A stretch of 64,000 nt of DNA from Paraburkholderia solisilvae (GCF_902859875.1 NZ_CADIKF010000001.1:124001-188000), one strand, 5' to 3'. Positions 8,398 through 17,434 are shown, counted from the first letter of the stretch. Notes: a model not told the origin generated them from the sequence alone. Numbers and translations are program-made.

Positions 8398-9291
8398 GTG
8401 ACTGCAACCGATATTGACAGCAATGCGCCGCGTTGCCCCGCACCGCCCACGCAACAGAGCGGCCCGAGCGCTTTTACGATGCCGGCCGGCGTGGTGGATA
8501 CGCATGCCCATGTGATCGGCGAGCCGCCGCGGTATCCGTGGATGCCGGATCGCGCTTATACGCCGCCGGCGGCGCCTGCTGAAGCGTATCTGCGCATGCT
8601 CGACGATACGGGTTCGACGTACGGCGTGCTGATTCAGGTCAGCGTGCATGGGCAGGACAACACACTGATGCTCGAGACGCTGCGCGCGAATCGTGCACGG
8701 CTAAGAGGCGTGGTTGTGCCCACGCTCGGGCTGGCGGATGCCGCGTACCAGGCGATGGTCGATGCCGGTGCGGTCGGAATGCGGATCAACGTGCTGTATG
8801 GCGGCGGTGGCATCACCTTTGCGCAACTCGAAGAATACGACGCGCTTGCACGCGACTGGGGCTGGCACATCCAGTTTCTGCTGGATGCGCGCGATCTGCC
8901 GGAACTGGGGCCGCGCCTCGCGAAGCTGAGATCGACGATCGTCGTCGACCATATGGGACATCTGCCGGCTTCGGCGGGCGTGCAGTCCGACGGTTTCCAG
9001 CGCCTGATCGCGCTTGTGCGCGACGGCGCGTGGGTCAAGCTGTCCGGCGCATACCGCTTGAGCGGCGCGGAGCCGCCGTATCGGGACACCATCGCCTACG
9101 CGCAGGCGCTCGCCGATGCGGCGCCGACGCGTTGCGTGTGGGGTTCGGACTGGCCGCACGTTGCGCAGTGGCGCACGATGCCGACCGTCAGCCAGCTGCT
9201 CGATACCCTGGCGCTATCGGTGCCGGACGCCACGTTGCGTAGCCAGATTCTGACGACGAACGCGCATCGGCTGTACGGCTTCCAGCCCTAG
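8398..9291 (+). CDS. Amidohydrolase family protein (2-pyrone-4,6-dicarboxylate hydrolase-like)
   Basis: A 297-aa TIM-barrel metal-dependent hydrolase. Visible metal or active-site elements are DTHAHV near residue 35, VVDHMGH around 183-189 and VWGSDWPH near 245. This set matches the LigI/amidohydrolase-2 group, which hydrolyses lactones of aromatic or sugar-acid pathways. The GTG start directly abuts the TGA of the upstream MFS gene and is served by GGAGG inside that gene's last codons. The first 27 residues are variable and low-complexity; an internal ATG (MPAGVVDTHAH) is a possible alternative. With the transporter and the divergent dehydrogenase it probably forms a small catabolic module. 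Confidence 0.85.
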   Translation: MTATDIDSNAPRCPAPPTQQSGPSAFTMPAGVVDTHAHVIGEPPRYPWMPDRAYTPPAAPAEAYLRMLDDTGSTYGVLIQVSVHGQDNTLMLETLRANRARLRGVVVPTLGLADAAYQAMVDAGAVGMRINVLYGGGGITFAQLEEYDALARDWGWHIQFLLDARDLPELGPRLAKLRSTIVVDHMGHLPASAGVQSDGFQRLIALVRDGAWVKLSGAYRLSGAEPPYRDTIAYAQALADAAPTRCVWGSDWPHVAQWRTMPTVSQLLDTLALSVPDATLRSQILTTNAHRLYGFQP

Positions 9292-9302
9292 CCAGGCATT
9301 CC

Positions 9303-9572
9303 TTACTTCGCCGACACCGTGTCGACCTCCGGCACCGTGGTCAGCACGGTCGACGGCAGATGCTGGGCTTGCTGCTTCGATACCGCGCCGGCAAATTTCC
9401 ATCCGGTGGGCAGCTTCACAAACGTGTAGCCGGTCGGCTGATCGACGAACACCGCATACATCGCGGCCGAATCGTGCAATACAGCGGGGGCCGGCGCCGT
9501 GGTCTGGGCATGTGAGACAAGCGGGCTCGCGACGAGCAGCGCGGCAGCGAGTGCGGACAGGGTGGCTTTCAT
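9303..9572 (-). CDS. Small secreted protein with signal peptide
   Basis: Translation from the ATG at 9572 (AAGGA upstream) gives 89 residues. The first 23 form a clear Sec signal peptide (MKATLSALAAALLVASPLVSHAQ). The mature part is short and polar, with YTFVKLPTGWKFAGAVSK in the middle. It is probably periplasmic. I do not recognise a named family. It converges on the amidohydrolase gene with 11 bp between the stops. Confidence 0.65.
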   Translation of the reverse strand: MKATLSALAAALLVASPLVSHAQTTAPAPAVLHDSAAMYAVFVDQPTGYTFVKLPTGWKFAGAVSKQQAQHLPSTVLTTVPEVDTVSAK

Positions 9573-9663
9573 CTTGAGATTCCTTGAATGGTTGAACGGC
9601 CGGCGCCGGCGCGCAGACTGTAACGTCTGCAGAAACACGCATTTGAGGCTGGCCGCTTATTTG

Positions 9664-9679
9664 TGTATCGGTTAATACA
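9664..9679. promoter_or_regulatory. Inverted repeat TGTAT-N6-ATACA in the tetR upstream region
   Basis: A 16-bp element with perfect 5-bp arms lies in the AT-rich 197-bp space between the small secreted protein gene and the TetR gene. A further CGATACA copy lies at 9727-9733, matching the TGTATCG at 9664-9670 in inverted orientation. These could be autoregulatory TetR sites. This is a pattern observation only. Confidence 0.35.
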
Positions 9680-9769
9680 GATTTGACCATCACAATCAAA
9701 TGGTGTCCAGCTATTTCTGTTAAGATCGATACATAATTAAATTGCGGAAACTGCAACAGGAGGCGCGAC

Positions 9770-10402
9770 ATGGCTGGCATCCAGCAGCAACATATTGCGA
9801 GACCGCGCGGCAGACCGCGGGAATTCGACCGCGCGGCTGCGTTGCGTCACGCGATGGAACTGTTCTGGGAAAAGGGCTTCGATGCGTGCTCGATCAGCGA
9901 TCTGGGCGGCGCGATGGGCATCAATTCACCGAGTCTTTATGCCGCATTCGGCAGCAAGGACGCGTTGTTTCGCGAAGCCGTCGAACTCTATGCGAACGCG
10001 GAGGGCGGCGCCGCATTGAGGCAGTTGCATGCCCACGAATCGGTGCGCGACGGCTTGCGGGCGATGTTGCGCACCAGTGCGGAGCTGTTTGCCGGGACGC
10101 GTCCGGCAAAAGGCTGCATGGTGTTTCTCGGCGGCATGAACGTCGGCGCCGGGCACGAGGATTTGCGTGCGTTTTTACGCGGGTTGAGGCGCAAGGTAGC
10201 CGCGGCGCTCGTCGAGCGCTTCGCGTACGCGAAGGCGAACGGCGAGCTTGCCGCCCGAGCGGATCCGAAGGCGCTCGCGAGCCTGTGTATCACGGTGTTC
10301 GCGGGCCTGTCGGTCGAAGCGGTGGATGGCGTGCGCCGGGCCGTGCTGTTCGATGCCATCGATCAGTTCATCGATGGGTTGCCGTGGCGCAGCCACGGCT
10401 GA
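9770..10402 (+). CDS. TetR/AcrR family transcriptional regulator
   Basis: The 210-aa protein has an N-terminal TetR helix-turn-helix: AMELFWEKGFDACSISDL followed by GINSPSLYAAFGSKDALF at about residues 28-66. A C-terminal ligand-binding domain containing CMVFLGGMNV follows. The ACAGGAGG ribosome-binding site supports the start. It is convergent with the SDR at 10452-11192, 49 bp apart, a pairing common in this group. It may repress that SDR or itself in response to a small hydrophobic ligand; the ligand is unknown. Confidence 0.88.
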   Translation: MAGIQQQHIARPRGRPREFDRAAALRHAMELFWEKGFDACSISDLGGAMGINSPSLYAAFGSKDALFREAVELYANAEGGAALRQLHAHESVRDGLRAMLRTSAELFAGTRPAKGCMVFLGGMNVGAGHEDLRAFLRGLRRKVAAALVERFAYAKANGELAARADPKALASLCITVFAGLSVEAVDGVRRAVLFDAIDQFIDGLPWRSHG

Positions 10403-10451
10403 ATCGCACGATGCGCGCGCGAGCGAATCGCGCGGCGGCGGGCGCCCTGGT

Positions 10452-11192
10452 TTACGCGAATCCGCCGTTGGCTCGCAGAATCTGGCCGTTTATCCATGCA
10501 CCGTCCGGACCGGCGAGGAACGAGACGACACTCGCGATGTCGGCGGGTGTGCCGAGGCGTTCGAGCGGCGCCAGTTCGGCGAGCGTCCTGATCTGCTGTT
10601 CGCTCTTGCCCTTGAGGAACAGCTCGGTGCCGACCGGGCCGGGCGCGACGCAGTTGACCGTGATGCCGCGTCCGCGCAGTTCGTTGGCCAGCACGCGCAC
10701 GAGTCCTTCAACACCCGATTTCGATGCAATATACGCGCCGTAGTTCGGAAACGATTTGCCGAGCACGCTGCTCGAAAACGCGATGATGCGCCCGCCGCTC
10801 TCCAGCGCGTTGGCGGCGGCCGAGAGAATCAGATAGGTGCCGCGCAGGTTGGTGGCGATCACGCGGTCGAATGTCTCGACGTCGCCGGCCGCGATTGGTC
10901 CGAGCGGCATAATGCCGGCGCAATTGACGACCGCGTCGACGCGCTCGAACGTTTCTCGCGTGCTCGCGAAGAGTTGCGCAACGTCATCCTTATTCGCAAT
11001 ATCGGCTTTTATCGCAATCGCACGGCGGCCCAGTTTCTTCACATCTGAAACGAGTGCGTCCGCCGCGGCCGAGTGGCCGGAGTATGTCACCGCGATGTCA
11101 AAGCCATCGCGCGCAAGGCGCGCCGCAACCGCGCCGCCGATGCCGCCGGATGCGCCTGTCACGATTGCAGCTTGAGCAGAAGTTTGAGCCAT
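10452..11192 (-). CDS. SDR family oxidoreductase
   Basis: A 246-aa classical short-chain dehydrogenase/reductase. The cofactor loop is VTGASGGIGG at about residues 11-20, NCAGIMPLGPI follows near 89, and the catalytic YxxxK is YGAYIASKSG. The end GQILRANGGFA is the usual C-terminal signature. It uses NAD(P)H on an unknown carbonyl or alcohol. The ATG at 11192 has AAGGAG eight bases upstream; the longer in-frame start does not. A palindrome at 11220-11237 sits directly in front of the gene. Confidence 0.87.
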   Translation of the reverse strand: MAQTSAQAAIVTGASGGIGGAVAARLARDGFDIAVTYSGHSAAADALVSDVKKLGRRAIAIKADIANKDDVAQLFASTRETFERVDAVVNCAGIMPLGPIAAGDVETFDRVIATNLRGTYLILSAAANALESGGRIIAFSSSVLGKSFPNYGAYIASKSGVEGLVRVLANELRGRGITVNCVAPGPVGTELFLKGKSEQQIRTLAELAPLERLGTPADIASVVSFLAGPDGAWINGQILRANGGFA

Positions 11193-11219
11193 ATGAACGC
11201 TCCTTGTCTTTTCACATTG

Positions 11220-11237
11220 TCGAATAGGTCGATTCGA
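11220..11237. promoter_or_regulatory. Operator-like palindrome TCGAAT-N6-ATTCGA before the SDR gene
   Basis: A perfect 6-bp inverted repeat with a 6-bp spacer lies 28 bp upstream of the SDR start on the minus strand. Its size and position fit a TetR-type operator. The nearby TetR at 9770-10402 is the obvious candidate binder, but this is an inference. Confidence 0.45.
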
Positions 11238-11345
11238 TTTTAGACATCCTGTGTGAAATCGGCGAGGACAGTTCGGTATCCGTTGCAATGGCCGGGTCCT
11301 CGCATTGAACGGAGGCGGCGGGAATCGTCTACTACTGTGGTGCGT

Positions 11346-11380
11346 GCCATCGTTCGACGCATTGCACGTCGAACGATGGC
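11346..11380 (-). terminator. Perfect 14-bp stem-loop after the alpha/beta hydrolase gene
   Basis: The arms GCCATCGTTCGACG and CGTCGAACGATGGC pair perfectly around a 7-nt loop (CATTGCA). The hairpin lies 48 bp past the stop of the minus-strand hydrolase and before the SDR promoter, where a terminator is expected. No uridine run follows, so it may be a processed RNA end rather than a classic intrinsic terminator. Confidence 0.5.
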
Positions 11381-11427
11381 GTCGAGACGCGTCGTGCAGA
11401 CCAGCGGTCGCCGGCTGTGAGAAGGGC

Positions 11428-12201
11428 TTACGCGGCGCGCGCGGCGATACGTATCAGCAAATCGGCGAGCAGGTCCGGGTGCAGCACCATGGCGTCGTGG
11501 CCCGATGCGAGTTCTTCCCAGTTCCAGCCGGGCAGTGAGCGGATCCGCTCGCGAACCCGCGCAAGCGTTTCGTAAGAGGGTTGCGTGCAGTGCACATATG
11601 TGCGCGGCAGGCCATTGCCGAGCGGGTGGCGCAGCGTGAGCGGCGTGCGATACGTGGCGAGCGGATGCGGCGTCAGTCGGCGGCGCACCCAATCCGCGTG
11701 CGGGTGGTCATCCGGTATTCCCATCGCGCCGACGCTCGGTACGGGCATGGCCAGCGGTTGGCCGCTCGCGGCGATCGCTTTCATCCGCTCTTCGACGATC
11801 TCTCGCGGCAAGATGTCCATCGCGCATTCACCGTTTTCAACGAGCGGGCTGTCGAGAAACACCAGTGAGCGCAGCGCGGCGGGACACCGGTCGGCGACGC
11901 CGGCGGCCACGAGACCGCCGTAGCTGTGACCGACCAGCACCACATCGTCGAGTTCTTCGGCTTCGAGCAGGTTTTCTATATCGGCAATCGGCACATCGAG
12001 CGACGTCGCCGCACTGAGCAGATGATGCCGTTCGCCCTGGCCGGTCAACGTCGGCGCGAACACGCGATGTCCTTGTGCGCGCAACGTGTCCACGACGAAC
12101 CGCCAGCACCAGCCGCCGTGCGATGCGCCGTGAATCAGCACGAACGTATGGCCGTGCGCGGAACCGGCGTGTGTGCGTGAAGATGAAGTCCTGGTGTTCA
12201 T
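11428..12201 (-). CDS. Alpha/beta hydrolase (esterase / hydroxynitrile lyase-like)
   Basis: The 257-aa protein shows the alpha/beta-hydrolase fold. The oxyanion motif HGASHGGWCW lies at about residues 24-33, the nucleophile elbow GHSYGG at 91-96, and the catalytic His in SGHDAM near 236. The HGxxHGxWCW form and the overall length match the plant methyl-salicylate esterase/hydroxynitrile lyase group and its bacterial relatives. It has no signal peptide, so it is cytosolic. AAGGAG precedes the start. It stands alone, divergent from the next SDR. The substrate is unknown. Confidence 0.85.
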   Translation of the reverse strand: MNTRTSSSRTHAGSAHGHTFVLIHGASHGGWCWRFVVDTLRAQGHRVFAPTLTGQGERHHLLSAATSLDVPIADIENLLEAEELDDVVLVGHSYGGLVAAGVADRCPAALRSLVFLDSPLVENGECAMDILPREIVEERMKAIAASGQPLAMPVPSVGAMGIPDDHPHADWVRRRLTPHPLATYRTPLTLRHPLGNGLPRTYVHCTQPSYETLARVRERIRSLPGWNWEELASGHDAMVLHPDLLADLLIRIAARAA

Positions 12202-12428
12202 CGTTGTCTCCTTTATCGGCGGCCGGTGGCGGTCTCGAGCCGCGATCGGCCGTGCCGTTTCGTATCGTGCCTGCTGTGCCGCGGGCCGGCAAGATGCGGC
12301 GTTATCATGGAGGGCCGGATGAGCGGGTTGAACGACGGGCTGAACACCGGCTGCACAGCCGACTGCACGTCCATGCGAGTGCTATCGCACCCAACCCGGT
12401 CGCGGGTTTTGCAACAGGAGTGAGCGTG

Positions 12429-13130
12429 ATGGATAACCTGCAAGGAAAAATCGTCGCCGTGACCGGCGCATTCGGCGCGCTCGGTTTCGTGACCGCTCAA
12501 GTGCTGGCGCAGCGCGGCGCGCAAGTCGCGCTGATCGGCCGCGGCGCCGCGCCGGCAACGCTACCGCTGGAGCTTGCGCAGGCGTGTGTCGTCGAACACG
12601 TGGATCTGACCGATCCGCAAGCGGCACAGCATGCGATCGCAACCATCGCGGCCCGCTTCGGCGGGCTCGACGCGCTCGTCAACATCGCCGGCGGATTCCG
12701 CTGGGAGACCATTGCCGATGGCAGTGCGGACAGCTGGGAGCGGATGTTCGACGTCAACGTGAAGACGGCATTGAACGCATCCAAAGCGGCGCTTGCGCAA
12801 CTCGCTGCGCGTGCGGGCGGCCGCATCGTCAATCTCGGCGCGATGGCCGCGCTGAAGGCGGGCACCGGCATGGGCGCCTATGCCGCATCGAAATCCGCGG
12901 TGATGCGCCTCACCGAAACGCTGGCGGAGGAGCTGAAGGACAAAGGGGTGACCGTCAATGCGATTCTGCCGTCGATCATCGACACGCATCAGAACCGCGC
13001 CGATATGCCCGATGCGGATTTCTCGCGCTGGGTGACACCTGAGCAGATTGCCGCTGTCATCGCGTTTCTGCTGTCGCAGGACGCGCAGTGCATTACCGGC
13101 GCGTTGATTCCGGTGACGGGACGTGTTTGA
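12429..13130 (+). CDS. SDR family oxidoreductase
   Basis: The 233-aa SDR has the cofactor loop VTGAFGALG (about residues 11-19), the structural motif NIAGGF near 85, and the catalytic YAASK (YxxxK) at about 148-152. It lacks the usual C-terminal GG and ends with TGALIPVTGRV. Its size and the IPVTGRV end resemble the short SDRs that act on small polar carbonyls. The start at 12429 has AGGAG upstream; a GTG one codon earlier is possible. It is not obviously part of an operon. Confidence 0.83.
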   Translation: MDNLQGKIVAVTGAFGALGFVTAQVLAQRGAQVALIGRGAAPATLPLELAQACVVEHVDLTDPQAAQHAIATIAARFGGLDALVNIAGGFRWETIADGSADSWERMFDVNVKTALNASKAALAQLAARAGGRIVNLGAMAALKAGTGMGAYAASKSAVMRLTETLAEELKDKGVTVNAILPSIIDTHQNRADMPDADFSRWVTPEQIAAVIAFLLSQDAQCITGALIPVTGRV

Positions 13131-13340
13131 CACCCGTGTCATGCATCGCACGCATCACCGATACTCGACGTAAGTGCGGGTGCAAAAACCCCGTTTGATG
13201 CGCGTGCCTCGTCTCTTTTCCTGCCGCTTTAAGCGGGTTCGCCGTCCAGATTGACCTGCTGCCGGCGCGACCGGCTGTCTCCGCGTTTTCCCCGTTGCAG
13301 AGAAATTCTGTCCATGAAACACTCGCTGCCATCTGCCGTG

Positions 13341-13356
13341 TCGGATCGTAATCCGA
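13341..13356. promoter_or_regulatory. Inverted repeat TCGGAT-N4-ATCCGA before the ABC transporter operon
   Basis: Perfect 6-bp arms with a 4-bp spacer lie 57 bp upstream of the first gene of the ABC operon, followed by another half-site (TCGGAC at 13361). The operon ends in an IclR-family regulator, and members of that family bind short palindromes. The assignment is an inference. Confidence 0.4.
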
Positions 13357-13412
13357 TATATCGGACAGGCAGCAACGGTGAACATTTCCTTCTCCAGATC
13401 GGGATGCCAACA

Positions 13413-14255
13413 ATGAGACTCGCCAAGGTCGCCACCGCAAGCGTAAAACTCCTCTGCCTGTCCGCTCTCGCCGGTTTGCTCGCGCTTGCCGCGTGCACGA
13501 AGGTCGATGCCCCCGCGCAGGGCAGCGCGGCCGACTCGACGCTCAAGCAGGTTTTGCAGCGCGGCACGCTGCGCGTCGGCGACTGCCTGAGCTTTGCGCC
13601 ATTCGGCTTCTACGATCAGTCCGGCGCGCCCGACGGCTACGACGTCGACCTCGCGAAAGAACTCGCGAAACAGATGGGCGTGAAGCTCGAAATGGTCAAT
13701 ACGACAAGCGCGAACCGCATTCCGAACCTGCAGACCAGCAAGGTCGACGTGGTGTTCTGCAACTTCACGCGCAATCTGGAGCGCGCGAAGGAAATTTCAT
13801 TTACGAACCCGTATGTGGTCGCGAGCGAGGCGCTGCTCGTGAAGAAGAGCAGCGGCATCCAGTCGATCAAGGACATGTCGAACCGCACGATCGCCACCGT
13901 CAAAGGCTCGACCAACGGCGACGAAGTGCGCTCGCTGAACATGCAGGTGAAGATCCAGGAGTACGACAGCTCGCAGGCCGCAATTCTCGCGGTCAAGCAG
14001 GGCCAGGCCGACGCGATGATCGAGGACAACAACTTCCTCGCGTATCAGGCGAAGCTCGACCCCGAGCTGACCGTCACCGATGAAGCGCTGGTGCCGCTCG
14101 AATACAACGGATTCGGCGTGAAGCAGGGCGATCAGGTGTGGCTCGACTATCTGAACCTGTTCCTGTTCCAGATCAACGCGTCGAAGCTGAATCAGCAGCT
14201 TTACAAGAAGTGGTTCGGTGTCGATCCGCGCTATCCGCTGAATCCGCAGTTCTAG
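13413..14255 (+). CDS. Amino acid ABC transporter substrate-binding lipoprotein
   Basis: The 280-aa protein has a lipoprotein signal peptide ending in LLALAAC, so it should be acylated and anchored in the envelope. The mature part is a family-3 solute-binding protein: TLRVGDCLSFAPFGFYDQSG, then GYDVDLAKELAKQMGVKLEMV and IPNLQTSKVDVV, which line the ligand cleft. It captures a polar amino acid or related compound for the permeases that follow. The ATG at 13413 is preferred over upstream in-frame starts because it places the signal peptide at the N-terminus. Confidence 0.9.
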   Translation: MRLAKVATASVKLLCLSALAGLLALAACTKVDAPAQGSAADSTLKQVLQRGTLRVGDCLSFAPFGFYDQSGAPDGYDVDLAKELAKQMGVKLEMVNTTSANRIPNLQTSKVDVVFCNFTRNLERAKEISFTNPYVVASEALLVKKSSGIQSIKDMSNRTIATVKGSTNGDEVRSLNMQVKIQEYDSSQAAILAVKQGQADAMIEDNNFLAYQAKLDPELTVTDEALVPLEYNGFGVKQGDQVWLDYLNLFLFQINASKLNQQLYKKWFGVDPRYPLNPQF

Positions 14256-14332
14256 GCCGCAACCGGCGGCCGGTCGCGATATCGGGGCCGCCGCGGAATC
14301 GCTTTGCGCACCGGTTTGCGTACGGAGAAGTG

Positions 14333-15049
14333 ATGAGCTACCAATGGATGACCCTCGCCGGCTACCTGAGCGACTTCGTTCGCGCGGCATGGCTGACGCT
14401 GCAGGTCACGCTGCTCGCGTTCGCATTGGCGATGACGCTCGGCCTGCTGACGGCGCTCGCCGGTTCATCGCGTGTCGCGCTGTTGCGCTGGATCGCGAGC
14501 GTCTATATCGAGGCGATTCGCAACACGCCGGTGTTGCTGCAAATCTTTATCGTGTTCTTCGGCTTGCCGACGCTCGGTATCACGCTCGATGCGTATACGG
14601 CAGGCGTGATCGCGCTCGGCGTAAATGTCGGTGCTTACCTTGCCGAAGTGTTTCGCGCGGGCATTCAATCGGTTCCGCGCGGCCAACTGGAGGCCGCGTC
14701 GATTCTCGGCATGGAGCGCTCGCAGATCTTTATCGACGTCGTGCTGCCGCAGGCCGCGCGTGCGGTCTACCCGGCGATCGTGAACAACCTGATCCAGCTG
14801 CTGCTGGGTACGTCGTTGCTTTCCGCGATTGCGCTGCCGGAACTGAGCGGCACCGCGACCGTGATCAACGCGCGCACGCTGCTCTATATACAGACCTTCA
14901 CGATTACGCTGGTCATCTATCTGGTGCTCAGCAACGGTCTTTCATGGATGGCCGCACAAATCGGCGCGCGAATCTTCCACCCGCCGCTCGAGATGAGGAA
15001 ACGCACACGCCGGGCGTTTTTCTTTGCGCGCCGGGCGGACCGCACCTGA
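14333..15049 (+). CDS. Amino acid ABC transporter permease
   Basis: A 238-aa inner-membrane protein of the HisM/GlnP type with five or so membrane helices. The segment EAIRNTPVLLQIFIVFFGLP is the hallmark of polar amino acid permeases. The EAA loop, which contacts the ATPase, reads GQLEAASILGMERSQIFIDV (about residues 120-139). It forms the channel with the next permease. The C-terminus has an unusually basic tail (EMRKRTRRAFFFARRADRT). It lies 77 bp behind the binding protein, with GGAGAAG before the start. Confidence 0.9.
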   Translation: MSYQWMTLAGYLSDFVRAAWLTLQVTLLAFALAMTLGLLTALAGSSRVALLRWIASVYIEAIRNTPVLLQIFIVFFGLPTLGITLDAYTAGVIALGVNVGAYLAEVFRAGIQSVPRGQLEAASILGMERSQIFIDVVLPQAARAVYPAIVNNLIQLLLGTSLLSAIALPELSGTATVINARTLLYIQTFTITLVIYLVLSNGLSWMAAQIGARIFHPPLEMRKRTRRAFFFARRADRT

Positions 15050-15123
15050 GCAAGGCAGGCGTTTGATTACCTGAATATCCGCGCACTATGCGTGCACTGC
15101 GCATACCGCGCACGAGACTGAAC

Positions 15124-15774
15124 ATGTCGAGCGAACTGCTATTCACGAGCCTGTCGATTCTGCTGCAAGGTTTGCTGGCGACCTTGCTGCTATCCGTCGC
15201 ATCCATCGCGGGCGGCACGCTGATCGGCCTTCTCGCCGCGGTGTTGCGATCGTTCGGCCCACCCGGCGCACGCTACGCGGCCAAACTCTATACCGAACTC
15301 TTTCGCGGCTCGCCGGTGCTGATCACGCTGCTTTTCATCTATTTCGGCGTGTCGTATTTCGGCTATGCGATCGATGTGTTCGCGGCCGGCGTGGTGGGCC
15401 TGTCCGTGTATCAGGGCGCGTATATCGCCGAAGTGTTCCGCTCCGGCATCGAAGCGGTGCCGAAAGGGCAGTGGGAAGTCGCGCAGATTCTCGGCCTCTC
15501 CAGATGGCAAACCTTCTTCTCGGTGATCCTGCCGCAGACCGGCAGGATCGTGCTGCCGCCGCTGATCGGCCAGTACCTGTCGCTGATCAAGGATACGTCG
15601 ATCGTCAGCATGATCGGCATGTCGGAACTGATGCACGGCGGGCAGGCGATTGTCGATCGGGTCGGCAAGCCGGTCGAAATCTACGGGCTCGTCGCCGTGC
15701 TGTATTTCATCGTGTGCTTTCCGCTGTCGCAGTGGGTGCGCCGCCATGATCGAAGAAGGAGCGTGCTGTCATGA
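15124..15774 (+). CDS. Amino acid ABC transporter permease
   Basis: The second permease of the operon, 216 aa from the ATG at 15124. It carries [20 protein letters not shown] and the EAA loop [20 protein letters not shown]. It pairs with the upstream permease to make the heterodimeric membrane core. An in-frame ATG at 15088 would add 12 polar residues; neither start has a strong ribosome-binding site. The gene overlaps the ATPase gene by four bases (ATGA), which indicates translational coupling. Confidence 0.88.
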   Translation: MSSELLFTSLSILLQGLLATLLLSVASIAGGTLIGLLAAVLRSFGPPGARYAAKLYTELFRGSPVLITLLFIYFGVSYFGYAIDVFAAGVVGLSVYQGAYIAEVFRSGIEAVPKGQWEVAQILGLSRWQTFFSVILPQTGRIVLPPLIGQYLSLIKDTSIVSMIGMSELMHGGQAIVDRVGKPVEIYGLVAVLYFIVCFPLSQWVRRHDRRRSVLS

Positions 15775-16523
15775 ACTCGGTTGTAACGGGCAAGCCGGCC
15801 ATCAGTCTGTCCGGCGTCAGCAAGTCATTCGGCGCGACGCAGGTGCTGCGCGACGTGAACCTCGACGTGCGGGCCGGCGAGGTGCTGGTGCTGATCGGCG
15901 CGTCGGGCTCGGGCAAAAGCACGGTGCTGCGCATTATGAGCGGACTCGAAACCGCGGACTCGGGCGAGGTCTGGGTCAACGGCGTACCGCTGCATGACGC
16001 GAAGCGCGCGCGAGACATTCGCGGCCACGTCGGCATGGTGTTCCAGCAGTTCAATCTGTTTCCGCACAAGAGCGCACTGGGCAATGTGACGCTCGCGCTG
16101 ATCAAGGCGCGCAGGATGAGCCCCGCCGATGCACGCAAGCGCGCGCTGGAAGCACTCGATCGCGTCGGTCTTGCCGATCGCGGCGAACACTATCCGAGCC
16201 AGCTGTCGGGCGGTCAGCAGCAGCGCGTCGCGATTGCGCGCGCGCTCGCGGTCGAACCCGGCATCATGTTCTTCGACGAGGCGACGTCCGCGCTCGATCC
16301 GGAACTGGTCGGCGAAGTGACCGAAGTGATGCGCGGCCTCGCGCGCGACGGCATGACGATGGTCGTCGTCACGCACGAGATGGGTTTTGCGCGCAAGACC
16401 GCGGACCGTGTCGTGTTTATGGACCAGGGCGTGATAGCGGAGCAGGGGGCGCCCGAGCAGATTTTCGTGAATCCGGGAAACGAGCGCACGCGCCAGTTCC
16501 TGCACCGGGTGCTCGACCATTGA
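15771..16523 (+). CDS. Amino acid ABC transporter ATP-binding protein
   Basis: The 250-aa ATPase is complete. Walker A is GASGSGKST at 43-51, the Q-loop is in FQQFNLFPH near 91-99, the signature is LSGGQQQR at 145-152, Walker B with the catalytic Glu is [10 protein letters not shown] at 167-176, and the switch His is in [10 protein letters not shown]. It powers the two permeases. FQQFNLFPH is typical of polar amino acid transporters (GlnQ/HisP group). Its stop overlaps the TTG start of the IclR gene, so transporter and regulator are made together. Confidence 0.93.
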   Translation: MNSVVTGKPAISLSGVSKSFGATQVLRDVNLDVRAGEVLVLIGASGSGKSTVLRIMSGLETADSGEVWVNGVPLHDAKRARDIRGHVGMVFQQFNLFPHKSALGNVTLALIKARRMSPADARKRALEALDRVGLADRGEHYPSQLSGGQQQRVAIARALAVEPGIMFFDEATSALDPELVGEVTEVMRGLARDGMTMVVVTHEMGFARKTADRVVFMDQGVIAEQGAPEQIFVNPGNERTRQFLHRVLDH

Positions 16524-17377
16524 GCGCGAACCTGAATTCGAAGCCTGCGCGTGGTGGCGGACGGCATGGCGGCGGTCGCGATCGCAGCACGGGTGCGGCG
16601 CCGGCCGCCGTTTCTGATTCCGTTGCGGGGGCATCGATACGTGCGCGAGGCGTCGACCGGGTCGTCACGCTGCTCAGGCAGTTGCACGACGCGCGGCGTC
16701 CGATGACGATGCGCGAGCTGATCGACGCGTCCGGCGCGCCGCGTTCGAGCGTCTACGAGCTGGTGACGATTCTGACCGACGCGGGCTGGCTCGAAACGCG
16801 TCCGGACGGCGGCGTGTTTTTCGGCCGCGAGATGCATTACTACGGGGCGGACTACGCGGTGCACAACGATCTGATCAGCCGCGCGCATCAAACCCTGCTC
16901 GCGCTCGTGAAGGTGCACGACGAGACCGCGCAGCTATGCATGCTGGAAGGCAACAAGTACACGGTGGTGTTGTCGGAGAACAGCGCACGGCCATTCAACA
17001 TCAGCTCGGAGATCGGCGTGAAGGTGCCGATTCCGTGGACCGCGACCGGCCGGCTGCTGCTCGCCCATCTGAATGCGGACGAGATCCGCGCGCTGATTCC
17101 CGCTGAAGACTTCGTGCTCGACGACGGCACGCGCATCGGGCTCGACGACTTTCTGTGCGATATCGAGCGCGCGGCGCAACTTGGCTACTGCTGCACGGAA
17201 GGCCTGTCGCAGACCTTCCGCTGCTGCATGGCCGCGCCGATTCGCGACCGCTCGGGCGATGCGGTCGCGGCGCTCTGTTTCATGACCGGGCGCGATACCG
17301 ATCCATCGAAGCGCGCCGCGATGCTCGACGATCTGATCCGTTCGGCGAAGGCATTGTCGCAGGCTTACGCACGCTGA
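16520..17377 (+). CDS. IclR family transcriptional regulator
   Basis: 285 aa: a low-complexity basic leader of about 40 residues, then an IclR winged helix ([17 protein letters not shown], then [20 protein letters not shown]). The effector domain follows (about residues 110-280), containing [14 protein letters not shown] and [20 protein letters not shown]. It probably controls the transporter operon in which it is last. The start is a TTG overlapping the ATPase stop (TTGA). There is no in-frame ATG or GTG before the DNA-binding domain, so a rare start is likely. The effector is probably the transported compound or a metabolite of it. Confidence 0.85.
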   Translation: MSANLNSKPARGGGRHGGGRDRSTGAAPAAVSDSVAGASIRARGVDRVVTLLRQLHDARRPMTMRELIDASGAPRSSVYELVTILTDAGWLETRPDGGVFFGREMHYYGADYAVHNDLISRAHQTLLALVKVHDETAQLCMLEGNKYTVVLSENSARPFNISSEIGVKVPIPWTATGRLLLAHLNADEIRALIPAEDFVLDDGTRIGLDDFLCDIERAAQLGYCCTEGLSQTFRCCMAAPIRDRSGDAVAALCFMTGRDTDPSKRAAMLDDLIRSAKALSQAYAR

Positions 17378-17434
17378 CGCATGCTGATGTGCGCTGATTG
17401 ATGTGCACGTAAGGCCTGCGCGCGGCGCGCGGCA

